Source of the DNA: Hyphomicrobium sp. 12-62-95
GTDB lineage: Bacteria; Pseudomonadota; Alphaproteobacteria; Rhizobiales; Hyphomicrobiaceae
DNA: 64,000 nucleotides
Direction: 5' to 3'
Assembly: GCA_002279935.1 (NCBI GenBank)
Contig: NCCZ01000011.1
Location: forward strand, 89,433-153,432
Part shown: piece after piece, positions 19,470-27,974 of the stretch
Numbering within the stretch: the stretch's first letter is position 1
How the letters are laid out: each line of letters begins with the position of its first letter
Notes under the pieces: generated by a model
Database searches by the model: none
What the model was told of the DNA's origin: nothing
Seen by the model: the letters and a program-made list of their open reading frames with translations, nothing else
Program-made: the position numbers and the translations under genes

Positions 19470-19937
19470 TTAGATGCGGAAGATGGCGCCAGAGACGGAA
19501 CGGGCGCGGGTGCGGACGGCCCCACCATCATTACCGGACTTGACGATCCACTTGCCGTTCTCGGCGCGGCCCACGATCATGCCAACGTGGTGACGCCAGA
19601 CGACGACGGCGCCGACCTGCGGGCCCGACGGCGAACCATACTTGCGCCAGTTCCAAGCCAGATTGTATTCCGGACCGCCGCCCTTCTGCGTGCGCATCCA
19701 CCACCCGCACCACCGGCCGGGACGCGGACCAACGCCGGACGAGCGCGGTGCGCGTTCGACGCTTTGGACGTAACGCTGCTGACGGGCCTTCTTGCGCGCC
19801 GAGCTGCGTGAAGGCTGACCGGCTTCGGTCTGCTGCCAGCCTTGTGATTGGCTGGGATCATAGGGACGGGCTTCGGCCGTCGAGACGACGGCCATGCCGG
19901 CTAAAACCGCGAGTGCGGCAGAGAAAATTTTGCTCAT
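19470..19937 (-). CDS. Exported CHAP/NlpC-like cysteine-histidine protein
   Basis: A 155-residue protein with a signal peptide (SKIFSAALAVLAGMAVVSTAEA), a basic serine-rich stretch (40-65), and a C-terminal domain with the pattern GRWCGWWM ... GAVVVWRHHVGMIVGR ... KSGNDGG. The Cys, His and Asn/Asp order is that of CHAP and related peptidoglycan amidase/endopeptidase folds. The role is probably cell-wall related. The family is common as a small secreted protein in Hyphomicrobiales. Convergent with the MlaC-like gene. Confidence 0.75.
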   Translation of the reverse strand: MSKIFSAALAVLAGMAVVSTAEARPYDPSQSQGWQQTEAGQPSRSSARKKARQQRYVQSVERAPRSSGVGPRPGRWCGWWMRTQKGGGPEYNLAWNWRKYGSPSGPQVGAVVVWRHHVGMIVGRAENGKWIVKSGNDGGAVRTRARSVSGAIFRI

Positions 19938-20149
19938 GGATCAGGTCCTGTTTTTCCGGTTGCTCTGATGGGCCTTTAGCGCCGCAGCAATGCGGCAGAA
20001 GAAAGATGAGCAAAACCCAGGAAGTCACAGACGCCGCAGGGCAATTCGACGCCTGCGGCGGGATGGACCACACGCACACGTTTGGGCGTTGCCGAGCTTA
20101 AGGGCGCAACGCACTGAAATCATGGAGAGTTGAATAGTGTTGCTGTGTG

Positions 20150-21811
20150 TTACCGCTCGAACCGCTTGAACTTGATGCGGTGCGGTTCGACGGCGGCGTC
20201 GCCAAGGCGGCGCTTTTTATCTTCTTCGTAGGCTTCGAAGTTGCCTTCAAACCATTCGACGTGGCTGTCGCCTTCGAACGCCAAGATGTGGGTGGCCAGA
20301 CGGTCAAGGAAGAAGCGGTCATGTGAGATGACCACGGCGCAGCCGGGGAAGTCTTCGAGTGCGGATTCGAGTGCGCCCAGCGTTTCGGTGTCGAGGTCGT
20401 TGGTGGGCTCGTCGAGGAGGAGCAGGTTGCCGCCCTCTTTGAGCATCTTGGCGAGATGCACGCGGTTGCGTTCGCCGCCCGAGAGCAGGCCGACTTTCTT
20501 TTGCTGATCGGGGCCCTTGAAGTTGAACCAGCCGCAGTAGGCGCGGGACGGCATTTCCTTCTTGTCGCCGTACTTCATGATGTCGAGGCCGCCGGAAATT
20601 TCTTCCCAGACGGTTTTGTTGTCGTCGAGGTGGTCGCGGCTCTGATCGACGTAGGCGAGCTTAACTGTGGGGCCGAGCTTGATGGAGCCCTTGTCGGGCT
20701 GTTCCTTGCCGGTGAGCATCTTGAAGAGCGTGGTCTTACCCGCGCCGTTTGGGCCGATGACGCCAACAATGCCGCCCGGTGGCAGCTTGAAGGTGAGATT
20801 GTCGATGAGGAGGCGATCGCCGAAGGCTTTCGACAGGCCTTCGACCTCGACCACCATTTCGCCGAGGCGCGGGCCTTCGGCAATCGAGAACGCGGCTTTG
20901 CCGGCTTCTTCGCGACCCGACTGCTCGACGAGCTTATTGAAGTTGGTGATGCGTGCTTTCGACTTGGCCTGACGGGCTTTCGGCGAGGAGCGGATCCACT
21001 CCAACTCGCGCGAGATCGCTTTCTGGCGGCCTTCCTCGGCTGCCTTTTCGCTGGCTTCGCGCTTGGCCTTCTGTTCAAGCCAGCTGGAATAGTTGCCCTT
21101 GTAGGGGACGCCCTGGCCGCGATCGAGTTCAAGCGTCCAGTCGGTGAGGTTGTCGAGGAAGTAGCGGTCGTGCGTCACGAGGATGACGCAGCCGGTGTAG
21201 TCTTTCAGGAAGCGTTCCAGCCAGGCGACGGATTCGGCGTCGAGGTGGTTGGTTGGTTCGTCGAGGAGGAGAATGTCGGGTTTCGACAAGAGAAGACGGG
21301 TCAGCGCGACGCGGCGCTTTTCGCCGCCCGAAAGCTTCGTCACGTCGGCATCGCCCGGCGGGCAGCGCAGCGCATCGAGGGCCTGTTCGACCTGCGTGTC
21401 GAGGTCCCAGAGATTGAGCGCATCGATCTGGTCTTGCAGAGCCGTCATTTCGTCGGCGGTCTCGTCTGAGTAGTTGGCGGCGATCTCGTTGTAGCGGTCG
21501 AGGATCGCTTTCTTTTCCGCGACGCCCTCCATCGCGTTGCCGAGCACGTCCTTCGTTGGATCGAGTTCGGGTTCCTGCGGGAGGTATCCGACCTTGACGC
21601 CGTCGGCGGCGCGCGCTTCGCCGACGAAGTCGTCCGTCGTGCCAGCCATGATCTTCAGCAGTGTCGACTTGCCCGCGCCGTTGAGGCCGACGACGCCGAT
21701 CTTGGCACCGGGCAGGAAGGAGAGCGAGATATCCTTCAAGACCTGCTTGCCGCCCGGGTAGGACTTGGACAGCTTGTGCATGTGGTAAACGTACTGGTGG
21801 GCCGCGGCCAT
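20150..21811 (-). CDS. ettA: ABC-F translational throttle protein EttA
   Basis: A 553-residue cytoplasmic ATPase with two ABC domains and no membrane part. Domain 1: Walker [10 protein letters not shown] (42-50), signature LSGGEKRR, Walker [12 protein letters not shown]; domain 2: [28 protein letters not shown]. The N-terminus [19 protein letters not shown] and the length match EttA, which binds the ribosomal E site and gates the first peptide bond according to energy level. The gene is not obviously in an operon. Confidence 0.93.
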   Translation of the reverse strand: MAAAHQYVYHMHKLSKSYPGGKQVLKDISLSFLPGAKIGVVGLNGAGKSTLLKIMAGTTDDFVGEARAADGVKVGYLPQEPELDPTKDVLGNAMEGVAEKKAILDRYNEIAANYSDETADEMTALQDQIDALNLWDLDTQVEQALDALRCPPGDADVTKLSGGEKRRVALTRLLLSKPDILLLDEPTNHLDAESVAWLERFLKDYTGCVILVTHDRYFLDNLTDWTLELDRGQGVPYKGNYSSWLEQKAKREASEKAAEEGRQKAISRELEWIRSSPKARQAKSKARITNFNKLVEQSGREEAGKAAFSIAEGPRLGEMVVEVEGLSKAFGDRLLIDNLTFKLPPGGIVGVIGPNGAGKTTLFKMLTGKEQPDKGSIKLGPTVKLAYVDQSRDHLDDNKTVWEEISGGLDIMKYGDKKEMPSRAYCGWFNFKGPDQQKKVGLLSGGERNRVHLAKMLKEGGNLLLLDEPTNDLDTETLGALESALEDFPGCAVVISHDRFFLDRLATHILAFEGDSHVEWFEGNFEAYEEDKKRRLGDAAVEPHRIKFKRFER

Positions 21812-21908
21812 CGGGGTCGCCTCGTCAAATCAGGGGTTCAGGGATGTTGGTGCGCGTTCTACCCGATTGGGAGGCAGCGCACAACGCCAGCCGAATCCAG
21901 GCCCGGCG

Positions 21909-22358
21909 TTAGCGCATTTCCTCGCCGGGGCGTGTGGAGGACGCGGCGATCAAACGGAAAAACGCCTCCACGAAGCCTTGGTCCGGAAACTCCTCAATGC
22001 GCACGATCTGCCGGTCGCGGACGGTGATGTTGGCCGTATAGCTACCCGACAGGATCTGTCCGCTCGCCTTGTGCAGGCACGAGTAGTGGACGCGCAGACT
22101 GACGACGTCGCCCGACTGCCTAAAGAGCGAGCGATTGAACCGCAAGTAACTGAAGGTCGCGTTGAATTGATCGAAAACCGCGCGAAATGCGGCCCGGCCC
22201 CGGTGTTCGCCGCCCATCGGAATAAGGGCCGGGTCGAGGTGAAGGACATAGACAATGTCATCATCGACGTGCGCGAAGAACGCCTCCATGTCACGCTCGG
22301 TCCACGCGGTGTAGAGGTTTTGGACGAGGGTTAACTCGTGGCTATCGGTGACAGTCAT
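21909..22358 (-). CDS. SnoaL-like / NTF2-superfamily protein
   Basis: A 149-residue protein with the cone-shaped NTF2 fold pattern: LVQNLYTAWTERDMEAFFAHVDDDIVYV at the start, GEHRGRAAFRAVFDQF in the middle, and IRIEEFPDQGFVEAFFRLI at the end. Members are small hydratases, isomerases or binding proteins; the ligand cannot be predicted. ATG 22358 or 22364 may be used. No clear operon partner. Confidence 0.75.
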   Translation of the reverse strand: MTVTDSHELTLVQNLYTAWTERDMEAFFAHVDDDIVYVLHLDPALIPMGGEHRGRAAFRAVFDQFNATFSYLRFNRSLFRQSGDVVSLRVHYSCLHKASGQILSGSYTANITVRDRQIVRIEEFPDQGFVEAFFRLIAASSTRPGEEMR

Positions 22359-22447
22359 TGGCAATACAGCTGCTCAAAATCGGAAAATCTAATCGGTGAC
22401 GCAGACCATATGCGGAGCGCCCGGTCAAGGGTTCAGCACCACGCTGC

Positions 22448-23194
22448 TCAGACGTTCGAGACGCCGGTGAAGAAGTAGCGGCCGAGGCCGATGGTGAAGA
22501 TGAAGGCGCCCCAAAGGGTGTGCTCGACGAAGACCGCCCAGAATGAGCGGGTTTCGTTGTATCTGGCCGCAAAGAGGCAGCCGCCGAGAATGGTCGCGAC
22601 GACGGCGAAGGGCTGGCCGATGACGATATGGGCGAAGCCGAAGAGGACGCCATTCGTGACGATAGCCAGGCCGGCGTGGTCGCCGAAGAGGGGCCCGTAC
22701 CGGTGGAAGAAAAACGTGCGGTAAACGATTTCCTGGGTGGCGACCGAGACGACCGGATAGGCCAGCATGACGGTGAGCCAGAGGTCCGGGCGATTGCGCG
22801 GGAACTCAAATAGCCAGGCGGGGTGGGTCTCTTTGAGCCAGGCCCAGATGCCCAGCGCGCCGACGGCAAAAACAACGAGAATGGAGAGCAGCGTGCGCCA
22901 GCCAAAGCCGCGCGCGAGTTCGGTTTTGAGGGAGAAGGTGCGGTCGGCGAGCAGGATCGCCAGCACGATGCCGAGGATGGGCAGTAGAGCGACGAAGAGC
23001 GGTATGCGCGCCTGATGGACGGCGGCATGCATGGCGAGGGGGGCTGCGATGAAGAGCAGCGCCATTTCGGCGACGAGCCAAGCGGTGCGTGCGCCGGACA
23101 GCGGCCTGCGGATCAGGGTTCCGCCGGCGGCCACGGACACCGGTTTTGGGGATGGGGGGGCAGACCCTTGCATAGGGGTCTGACCCCGGACCAT
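22448..23194 (-). CDS. CPBP-family intramembrane glutamic protease
   Basis: A 248-residue inner-membrane protein with about seven hydrophobic segments. The CPBP/Rce1-like motif 1 is QEIVYRTFFF (Glu155, Arg159; the usual first Glu is Gln154) and motif 2 is FGFAHI (His189). In eukaryotes related enzymes process CAAX proteins; bacterial members have mostly unknown substrates. The gene begins 3 bases after the YpfJ-like gene ends, so both are likely co-transcribed. Confidence 0.85.
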   Translation of the reverse strand: MVRGQTPMQGSAPPSPKPVSVAAGGTLIRRPLSGARTAWLVAEMALLFIAAPLAMHAAVHQARIPLFVALLPILGIVLAILLADRTFSLKTELARGFGWRTLLSILVVFAVGALGIWAWLKETHPAWLFEFPRNRPDLWLTVMLAYPVVSVATQEIVYRTFFFHRYGPLFGDHAGLAIVTNGVLFGFAHIVIGQPFAVVATILGGCLFAARYNETRSFWAVFVEHTLWGAFIFTIGLGRYFFTGVSNV

Positions 23195-23196
23195 GG

Positions 23197-24150
23197 CTAG
23201 AGGTTGTCGGTGTTAAAGGTATCGCAGGTCTGCATCTTGCCGGACTGATAGCCGGTGGTGAACCAGCGCATACGCTGTTCGGCCGAGCCATGGGTGAAGG
23301 CGTCGGGAACGACGTAGCCTTGCGTCTTCTTCTGGATCATGTCGTCGCCGATGGCGTTGGCGGCGCGCAGGCCCTCTTCGATGTCGCCGGGCTCGAGGCG
23401 GTTGTTGAGCTGATGGTTGAGGTTTGCCCATACGCCTGCGAGGCAGTCGGCCTGGAGTTCCATGCGGACCTGGAGTTGATTGGCGCTCTTCTCGTCCGTG
23501 CGCTGCTTCATGGCCTGTACTTTGCCGGCAATGCCGAGCAGCGTTTGCACGTGGTGTCCCACCTCGTGGGCGATGACATAGGCTTGCGCAAAGTCGCCCG
23601 GCGCATTGAAGCGGCGCTTCAACTCGTCATAGAAGGCCAAATCGATGTAGATCTTCTTGTCGAGCGGACAATAGAATGGCCCCATCTGGCTTTGGCCCAG
23701 GCCGCAGGCGGTGCGCGTGCCGCCTTGGAAAATAACGAGCTGGGGTTCTTGGTAGTCTTCGCCAAAACTTTTGAAGACCCGGTTCCAAACCGTCTCGGTA
23801 TCGGCGAGCACGCGGCTGATGAAGACCTTCATTTCATCGCTTGACGCACTGGTCTTGCCGCCCTCGCCGGGCAGGCCCGGAATGTTGGGGCCACTCTGGC
23901 GCTCGGTGGTCTGCTGACGCGGCATCTCAATCTGCGGGAACTGACCGCCGCCGCCGCCGTTCAGGACTTCGAGCGGATTGATGCCGAAGAGCAGCATGAT
24001 GGCGCCGATGATCAGAAGCGACGTCAGGCTCATGCCGCCGCGGCCGCCGATTGGAATTTGGATGCCGCCCGGCCCGCCAAAGCCGCCGCCGCCTTGGCCG
24101 CGGCGATCCTCGACGTTGCGGCTTTCCTGGTCATTTTCGTCGTAGCGCAT
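23197..24150 (-). CDS. ypfJ: YpfJ-like neutral zinc metallopeptidase
   Basis: A 317-residue protein of PF04228. Glycine-rich N-terminal tail, one membrane segment (about 40-56), then a domain with the zinc motif HEVGHH (195-200) and CPLDKKIYIDLAFYDEL upstream of it. The active domain is expected in the periplasm. The ATG at 24150 begins MRYDENDQESRNVEDRRG, the conserved start of this family; a longer reading is not needed. Function in the cell is poorly known. Confidence 0.9.
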   Translation of the reverse strand: MRYDENDQESRNVEDRRGQGGGGFGGPGGIQIPIGGRGGMSLTSLLIIGAIMLLFGINPLEVLNGGGGGQFPQIEMPRQQTTERQSGPNIPGLPGEGGKTSASSDEMKVFISRVLADTETVWNRVFKSFGEDYQEPQLVIFQGGTRTACGLGQSQMGPFYCPLDKKIYIDLAFYDELKRRFNAPGDFAQAYVIAHEVGHHVQTLLGIAGKVQAMKQRTDEKSANQLQVRMELQADCLAGVWANLNHQLNNRLEPGDIEEGLRAANAIGDDMIQKKTQGYVVPDAFTHGSAEQRMRWFTTGYQSGKMQTCDTFNTDNL

Positions 24151-24434
24151 CGCGGCCTCTATGGTGTGGGCATGGGCTGTCCCGTTACCCATACTTTGGC
24201 CTGGGCTTGGAGTAAACGCGATCCCGTGTTTCAGGCGTTTCGCTCAGGGGGCAGAAACTGCCGCTGCGCACTGCATTGCTCCGGGCAGCTTGCACGCACT
24301 TTCAGCACGTCGGCCAGTGGATATGCTTGTGAAAAGTGTGGGGGGCCGGAATTGCTGCCCCTGTTGCGCCATGGGCGCGTGGCATATCTCCTGCTTAAGT
24401 ATCTTGTGACGTCGACACCGGTGGAGTTTCGAGC

Positions 24435-24632
24435 ATGTTCCTGAAGCCCTTTGCCCCCTTTCGCGTGCGCCCGGTGCGCGAGACTGCCGTGCGCCGGTCG
24501 CCCTTGCAGCCGGCCGACATTCTCGATGCGCTCGACGCGATGCCGCCGCAGGCGGTGAAGGCGGTCCGGCGGCCGGTCAAGGCCAGTCCGGTGCTGGGCG
24601 GGGCGAAGAGGCAGGATCGGACGGCGGATTGA
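24435..24632 (+). CDS. Small basic protein, hypothetical
   Basis: A 65-residue arginine- and proline-rich reading frame (MFLKPFAPFRVRPVRE at the start) with GGAG 8 bases before its ATG. No motif is recognised. It lies between two divergently placed genes and its composition resembles that of many spurious GC-rich frames, so the call rests mainly on the ribosome site. Confidence 0.4.
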   Translation: MFLKPFAPFRVRPVRETAVRRSPLQPADILDALDAMPPQAVKAVRRPVKASPVLGGAKRQDRTAD

Positions 24633-24786
24633 GATCGGCGGCCGGCGTCAGGGAGCCGGCAGCCGGTTGCCCCCATGGCGGCGTTAACCTTTTATCAACC
24701 ATCGCGGGTCGAAGCTTTCGCCGACCATTTCCGGTGATTTGCCCCCCGCGAGGCGCCCTGTGGACGATTTGGAACCCACGCGAAAG

Positions 24787-25257
24787 ATGACGTCGTCCCT
24801 GCATGAGGTGACGAACGATACCGGGCGCGTGGCGTTTTGCGGGCCCTATGTGATTTCGGCCGTGACGGGCTATCCGGTGAGCAAGGTGGAGCGGGCGATT
24901 AATGCCTACCGCGAGTTGCCGCCGGATCTGAAGCATTCGGTAAAGGGGACATACGCCGACGAGGTCGAGGCGGCGCTGGCCATATACGGCTATGCGATGA
25001 CTTTGAAAGAGAGCTTCATGCATTTGGAGCGGAAGAAGCGCCCGAGCGTTTGGACCTGGATGCAGAAGCCGCGCAATGCTTGGTTGCATTACATCCTGGC
25101 CATCCACAAAGGCAAAGAGGGACACTGGATTCTGATCAAAGGCGTGAAGATGTGTGACACCTTCACGGAGGGTCAGTGGACTTTTGTCTGCGATGGACCC
25201 CACCGGGGCTGCCGGATCATGGAAATCTTCGAAGTGCGGCGCGCGATTGACGCTTAA
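24787..25257 (+). CDS. Papain-like (C39-type?) domain protein, unknown function
   Basis: A 156-residue protein without signal peptide. FCGPYVISAVTGY near the start places a cysteine in front of a helix, and HYILAIHKGKEGHWILIKG later supplies histidines in a strand pair, the layout of papain-fold peptidases and C39 domains. This is a weak structural inference. A GTG at 24760 with GAGG 7 bases upstream is an alternative start that would add 9 residues. No partner genes suggest a role. Confidence 0.6.
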   Translation: MTSSLHEVTNDTGRVAFCGPYVISAVTGYPVSKVERAINAYRELPPDLKHSVKGTYADEVEAALAIYGYAMTLKESFMHLERKKRPSVWTWMQKPRNAWLHYILAIHKGKEGHWILIKGVKMCDTFTEGQWTFVCDGPHRGCRIMEIFEVRRAIDA

Positions 25258-25346
25258 GGACGTGAGTGAACACCGTCGATTTAAAGTAGGCTGAACGTCC
25301 GGAGACTGGTAGTCTGACCTTCGACATTCATGTCGAGGAGAATTCA

Positions 25347-25637
25347 ATGAATCGTACTGCTTCTTTGTTGGCTGCCGCCTTGGTGGCCTTCGGCGGTCTG
25401 GCCGCCGCGATCGATAGCCCAGCGGAAGCCGGACGGAAGGGCCGCAATATCGCTGTGGGCGTTGCCGTCGGCATCGCTGCTGCGGCCATCATTGCAAATT
25501 CGAACCGCGCATATGCGAGCGACCGGGGCTACCGCCGGAGCGGCTGGCGGTCGCGGTGCAATCGCTGGCTGCGCGAGTGCGACCGTGGCAACGATTACTC
25601 GTGCGAGAAGTTCGAGACGCGCGGCTGCACGGAATAA
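25347..25637 (+). CDS. Small secreted cysteine-containing protein
   Basis: A 96-residue protein with a signal peptide (MNRTASLLAAALVAFGGLAA), a glycine/alanine-rich hydrophobic stretch (33-52), and a basic C-terminal part with four cysteines (CNRWLRECDRGNDYSCEKF and C near the end), likely two disulfides in the periplasm. GAGGAG lies 8 bases upstream. I do not recognise a characterised family; similar short exported proteins occur in Hyphomicrobiales. Confidence 0.7.
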   Translation: MNRTASLLAAALVAFGGLAAAIDSPAEAGRKGRNIAVGVAVGIAAAAIIANSNRAYASDRGYRRSGWRSRCNRWLRECDRGNDYSCEKFETRGCTE

Positions 25638-25665
25638 GCCGATTGCGATCGGGTTGAATTGGAAG

Positions 25666-25695
25666 GGCCGGTGGCGAAAGCTGCCGGCCTTTTTT
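25666..25695 (+). terminator. Rho-independent terminator
   Basis: Stem GGCCGGTGGC/GCTGCCGGCC (two G-T pairs) with GAAA loop followed by six Ts, 28 bases after the small secreted protein gene. Confidence 0.9.
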
Positions 25696-25778
25696 GTTTG
25701 CTGACTTTCATCCAGACGCGGCGCGACCGGCGGATAGGGCATCAGCGGACATGTGCAGCATGACGGTGCCACCAAGAC

Positions 25779-25810
25779 GGTGCCAGGCACCGAGGTGGGT
25801 GCCTGGCACC
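25779..25810. repeat. 13-bp perfect inverted repeat
   Basis: GGTGCCAGGCACC (25779-25791) and GGTGCCTGGCACC (25798-25810), each arm itself nearly palindromic, six bases apart. It sits between two terminators. The sequence resembles dispersed REP-like intergenic elements. Confidence 0.65.
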
Positions 25811-25841
25811 CCCTGATGGAGGATCGGGTGGCCGAATACGA

Positions 25842-25871
25842 GAAAGGCCGCCCGGTGAGGGGCGGCCTTTC
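25842..25871 (-). terminator. Terminator of the porin gene
   Basis: A perfect 12-bp stem GAAAGGCCGCCC/GGGCGGCCTTTC with a 6-base loop, 27 bases beyond the porin stop codon on the minus strand. Confidence 0.85.
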
Positions 25872-25897
25872 AATTTCAATCGTTAGTGGCGATCAGC

Positions 25898-27205
25898 TTA
25901 GAAGTTGATCAGGCCGCCGACGCCGACGTACTGGAAGTCGTCGCCGCCAACCGCAGCACCGGTCGAGTCTACAAGACCGTCAATCGAGAGATGGCGATAC
26001 TTGACCCAAACCGACATGGCAGCAGCGTCGATTTCCTGGACGATACCGCCGCCCCATACCGTCAGCTCGCTGTTGAACGACTGTACAAAAACGTCATCCG
26101 CCACGGCGGCTGTACCGAGAGTGTCGACGCCTGATGCACCGCCATCACCGTTCAGGTATTCACCGTAGAAAACCGTATGACCAAGAGCCGAGAGACGCGA
26201 GCGCAGACCGATCTTACCGTACCACGTTTCGGCCTCATTAGCCGCAACGACGCCGGTTACGTCCGTATCCAGCTGTCCGTAGTTGACCAAGCCGAAGAGG
26301 CCCGTCGGAACATGCATCAGGAAGAGGCCAGCTTGGAAGTACTGCTGGTCAGGAAGGTTGGCGCCAAAGTTGTATTGCTGATCTGAGACTTCATTGTAGG
26401 CTGCTGCGGCGGCAAGCTTGAAGCCGGAGAATTCGCCGGCATAGCGAGCAGCCACATCCCACATGTCGTCTGCACCCCATGAGGCGCTGACCGAGAACCC
26501 ACCGAACGTAGGCGAATCGTACCGTACGACGTTTTGAGTCAGACCGTTGCAATCACCCCAAGCACCACCCATGCCGATGCACGACTGGGCGTTGCCCCAG
26601 GATTGGGCTAGGTTTCCGGTGTTACGGACGGCGAAGCCGTTGACGTCGAACGCGACCCAATTGGCCGGGACTAATGAGCCCGAGCCGTCAACAAGAATGG
26701 CCGTATTGTCGGACGCTTGCGACTGGAGACCAACGCTGACTTTGCCGAGAGTGTCGGACTTGACGAACCAGTACGACTGCAGAACCTGAGTGCCACCGGT
26801 GCCGCCAAATACCGCAGGACCACGAGGAGTGTTCTGGCTGGTGGTCAGACTGTCCGACCCGATGGCTTCGATCTGGAGAACGTAACCAGCCGACCAGCCG
26901 GGCGAAATCTGAGCTGAACCCGTGAACTTCACGTGGCTGCCCAGCGTCGAGCCGAGATCGTGGACGTAGGCGTTGGATTCGACTCCGTCATCCCAGAACG
27001 AGATCTGCTGGCCGACCCAGCCGGAGACCGTGAGGGAGACCTTGCGGTTGCCCTTGCGGGCGGTCGTGGCCTCGAGCTCAGCGATGCGCTCTTCGAGGTC
27101 AGCGCAGCAGTTCCCCCCAAGGTCTGCTGCCGACGCGCTGGAAACGGTCATGCCGCTTGCGAGCAAGCCGACCGCCACCAGTGCGTAGAGGTTATGTTTC
27201 TTCAT
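25898..27205 (-). CDS. Outer-membrane porin (Hyphomicrobiales type)
   Basis: A 435-residue outer-membrane beta-barrel. A signal peptide (MKKHNLYALVAVGLLASG, cut after SASA) is followed by ADLGGNCCADLEERIAEL, a short coiled coil with a cysteine pair, then VSLTVSGWVGQQISFWDDG and a strand-rich region ending in phenylalanine (GLINF), the outer-membrane insertion signal. This N-terminal pattern is typical of Porin_2-like proteins in Hyphomicrobium-type bacteria. It probably allows general diffusion of small solutes. A long upstream region suggests dedicated regulation. Confidence 0.9.
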   Translation of the reverse strand: MKKHNLYALVAVGLLASGMTVSSASAADLGGNCCADLEERIAELEATTARKGNRKVSLTVSGWVGQQISFWDDGVESNAYVHDLGSTLGSHVKFTGSAQISPGWSAGYVLQIEAIGSDSLTTSQNTPRGPAVFGGTGGTQVLQSYWFVKSDTLGKVSVGLQSQASDNTAILVDGSGSLVPANWVAFDVNGFAVRNTGNLAQSWGNAQSCIGMGGAWGDCNGLTQNVVRYDSPTFGGFSVSASWGADDMWDVAARYAGEFSGFKLAAAAAYNEVSDQQYNFGANLPDQQYFQAGLFLMHVPTGLFGLVNYGQLDTDVTGVVAANEAETWYGKIGLRSRLSALGHTVFYGEYLNGDGGASGVDTLGTAAVADDVFVQSFNSELTVWGGGIVQEIDAAAMSVWVKYRHLSIDGLVDSTGAAVGGDDFQYVGVGGLINF

Positions 27206-27974
27206 GTACCCTTCTCCCGTCTACTAACTTTAAGAACGGGCGAGTGACGCAACTGCTGCTAAACTAGACGCAACCGACGCCAAACGCTCTATTTCGACCA
27301 GCGGTCAAAGCCTCGCTCCGAATCACCGCTCAGGGCCAGATACTAAGCAGATCGATCCGCCCATTAAAACGTCAAACTGGGAACGAGCTGTGGATTCCAG
27401 TGGAGCTGTGGCGCGATAGCCACGAAGTGATCGAACGCAGCCAAGCTTCTGTATTTAATAGAACAATTGGCTTCACTCGAGCTCAAGCAACCCCTGTTCA
27501 ACGCTCATTTGGGCTTTGAGCCACACTCAGCACATCGCCTCTGACGGCGACTTCCCACCCCGATCATCGACCAGCCTTTCGCCGCTCAGCCATCATGGTT
27601 AGTGACACCTCATCAGGGGAAATAAACTCTTAATTGGCCGCACGCCGCGCGCAAATTTATTGGTCTGAAGTCCCTGGTCGCGTCTTGTTCCCTGACGTCA
27701 ATTAGAATAGATTTTGTGCAGTGCACCATCGCATGGAACCATTGTCACTGGGCGCCGTTGTGGAAAAAAGGTCTCACCTGGTTTTGGCAATGTCGCCACA
27801 ATTACCGGCTAGGTCATCCATGATCACGTCCAGCACCTGCGCCGGGGGGCCAGTCGCCGACACGTTCCATTTTCTCCCGCAAAGATCCTGTTATTCCATG
27901 CAAAAGTTCTGTTTGCAGGGCGAAGAGGGTCAAAGCGATCGGCACTGCACCGCCCCATCATTGCGACACCTTGC
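27206..27974. other. Long intergenic region between porin and opgG
   Basis: Lower GC than the neighbours, with no convincing gene. The porin side begins with ACCCTTCTCCCGTC (ribosome site GGGAGAAGGG on the minus strand, 5 bases from the start). It should contain both divergent promoters and perhaps a leader RNA of the porin; nothing more specific was recognised. Confidence 0.6.
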
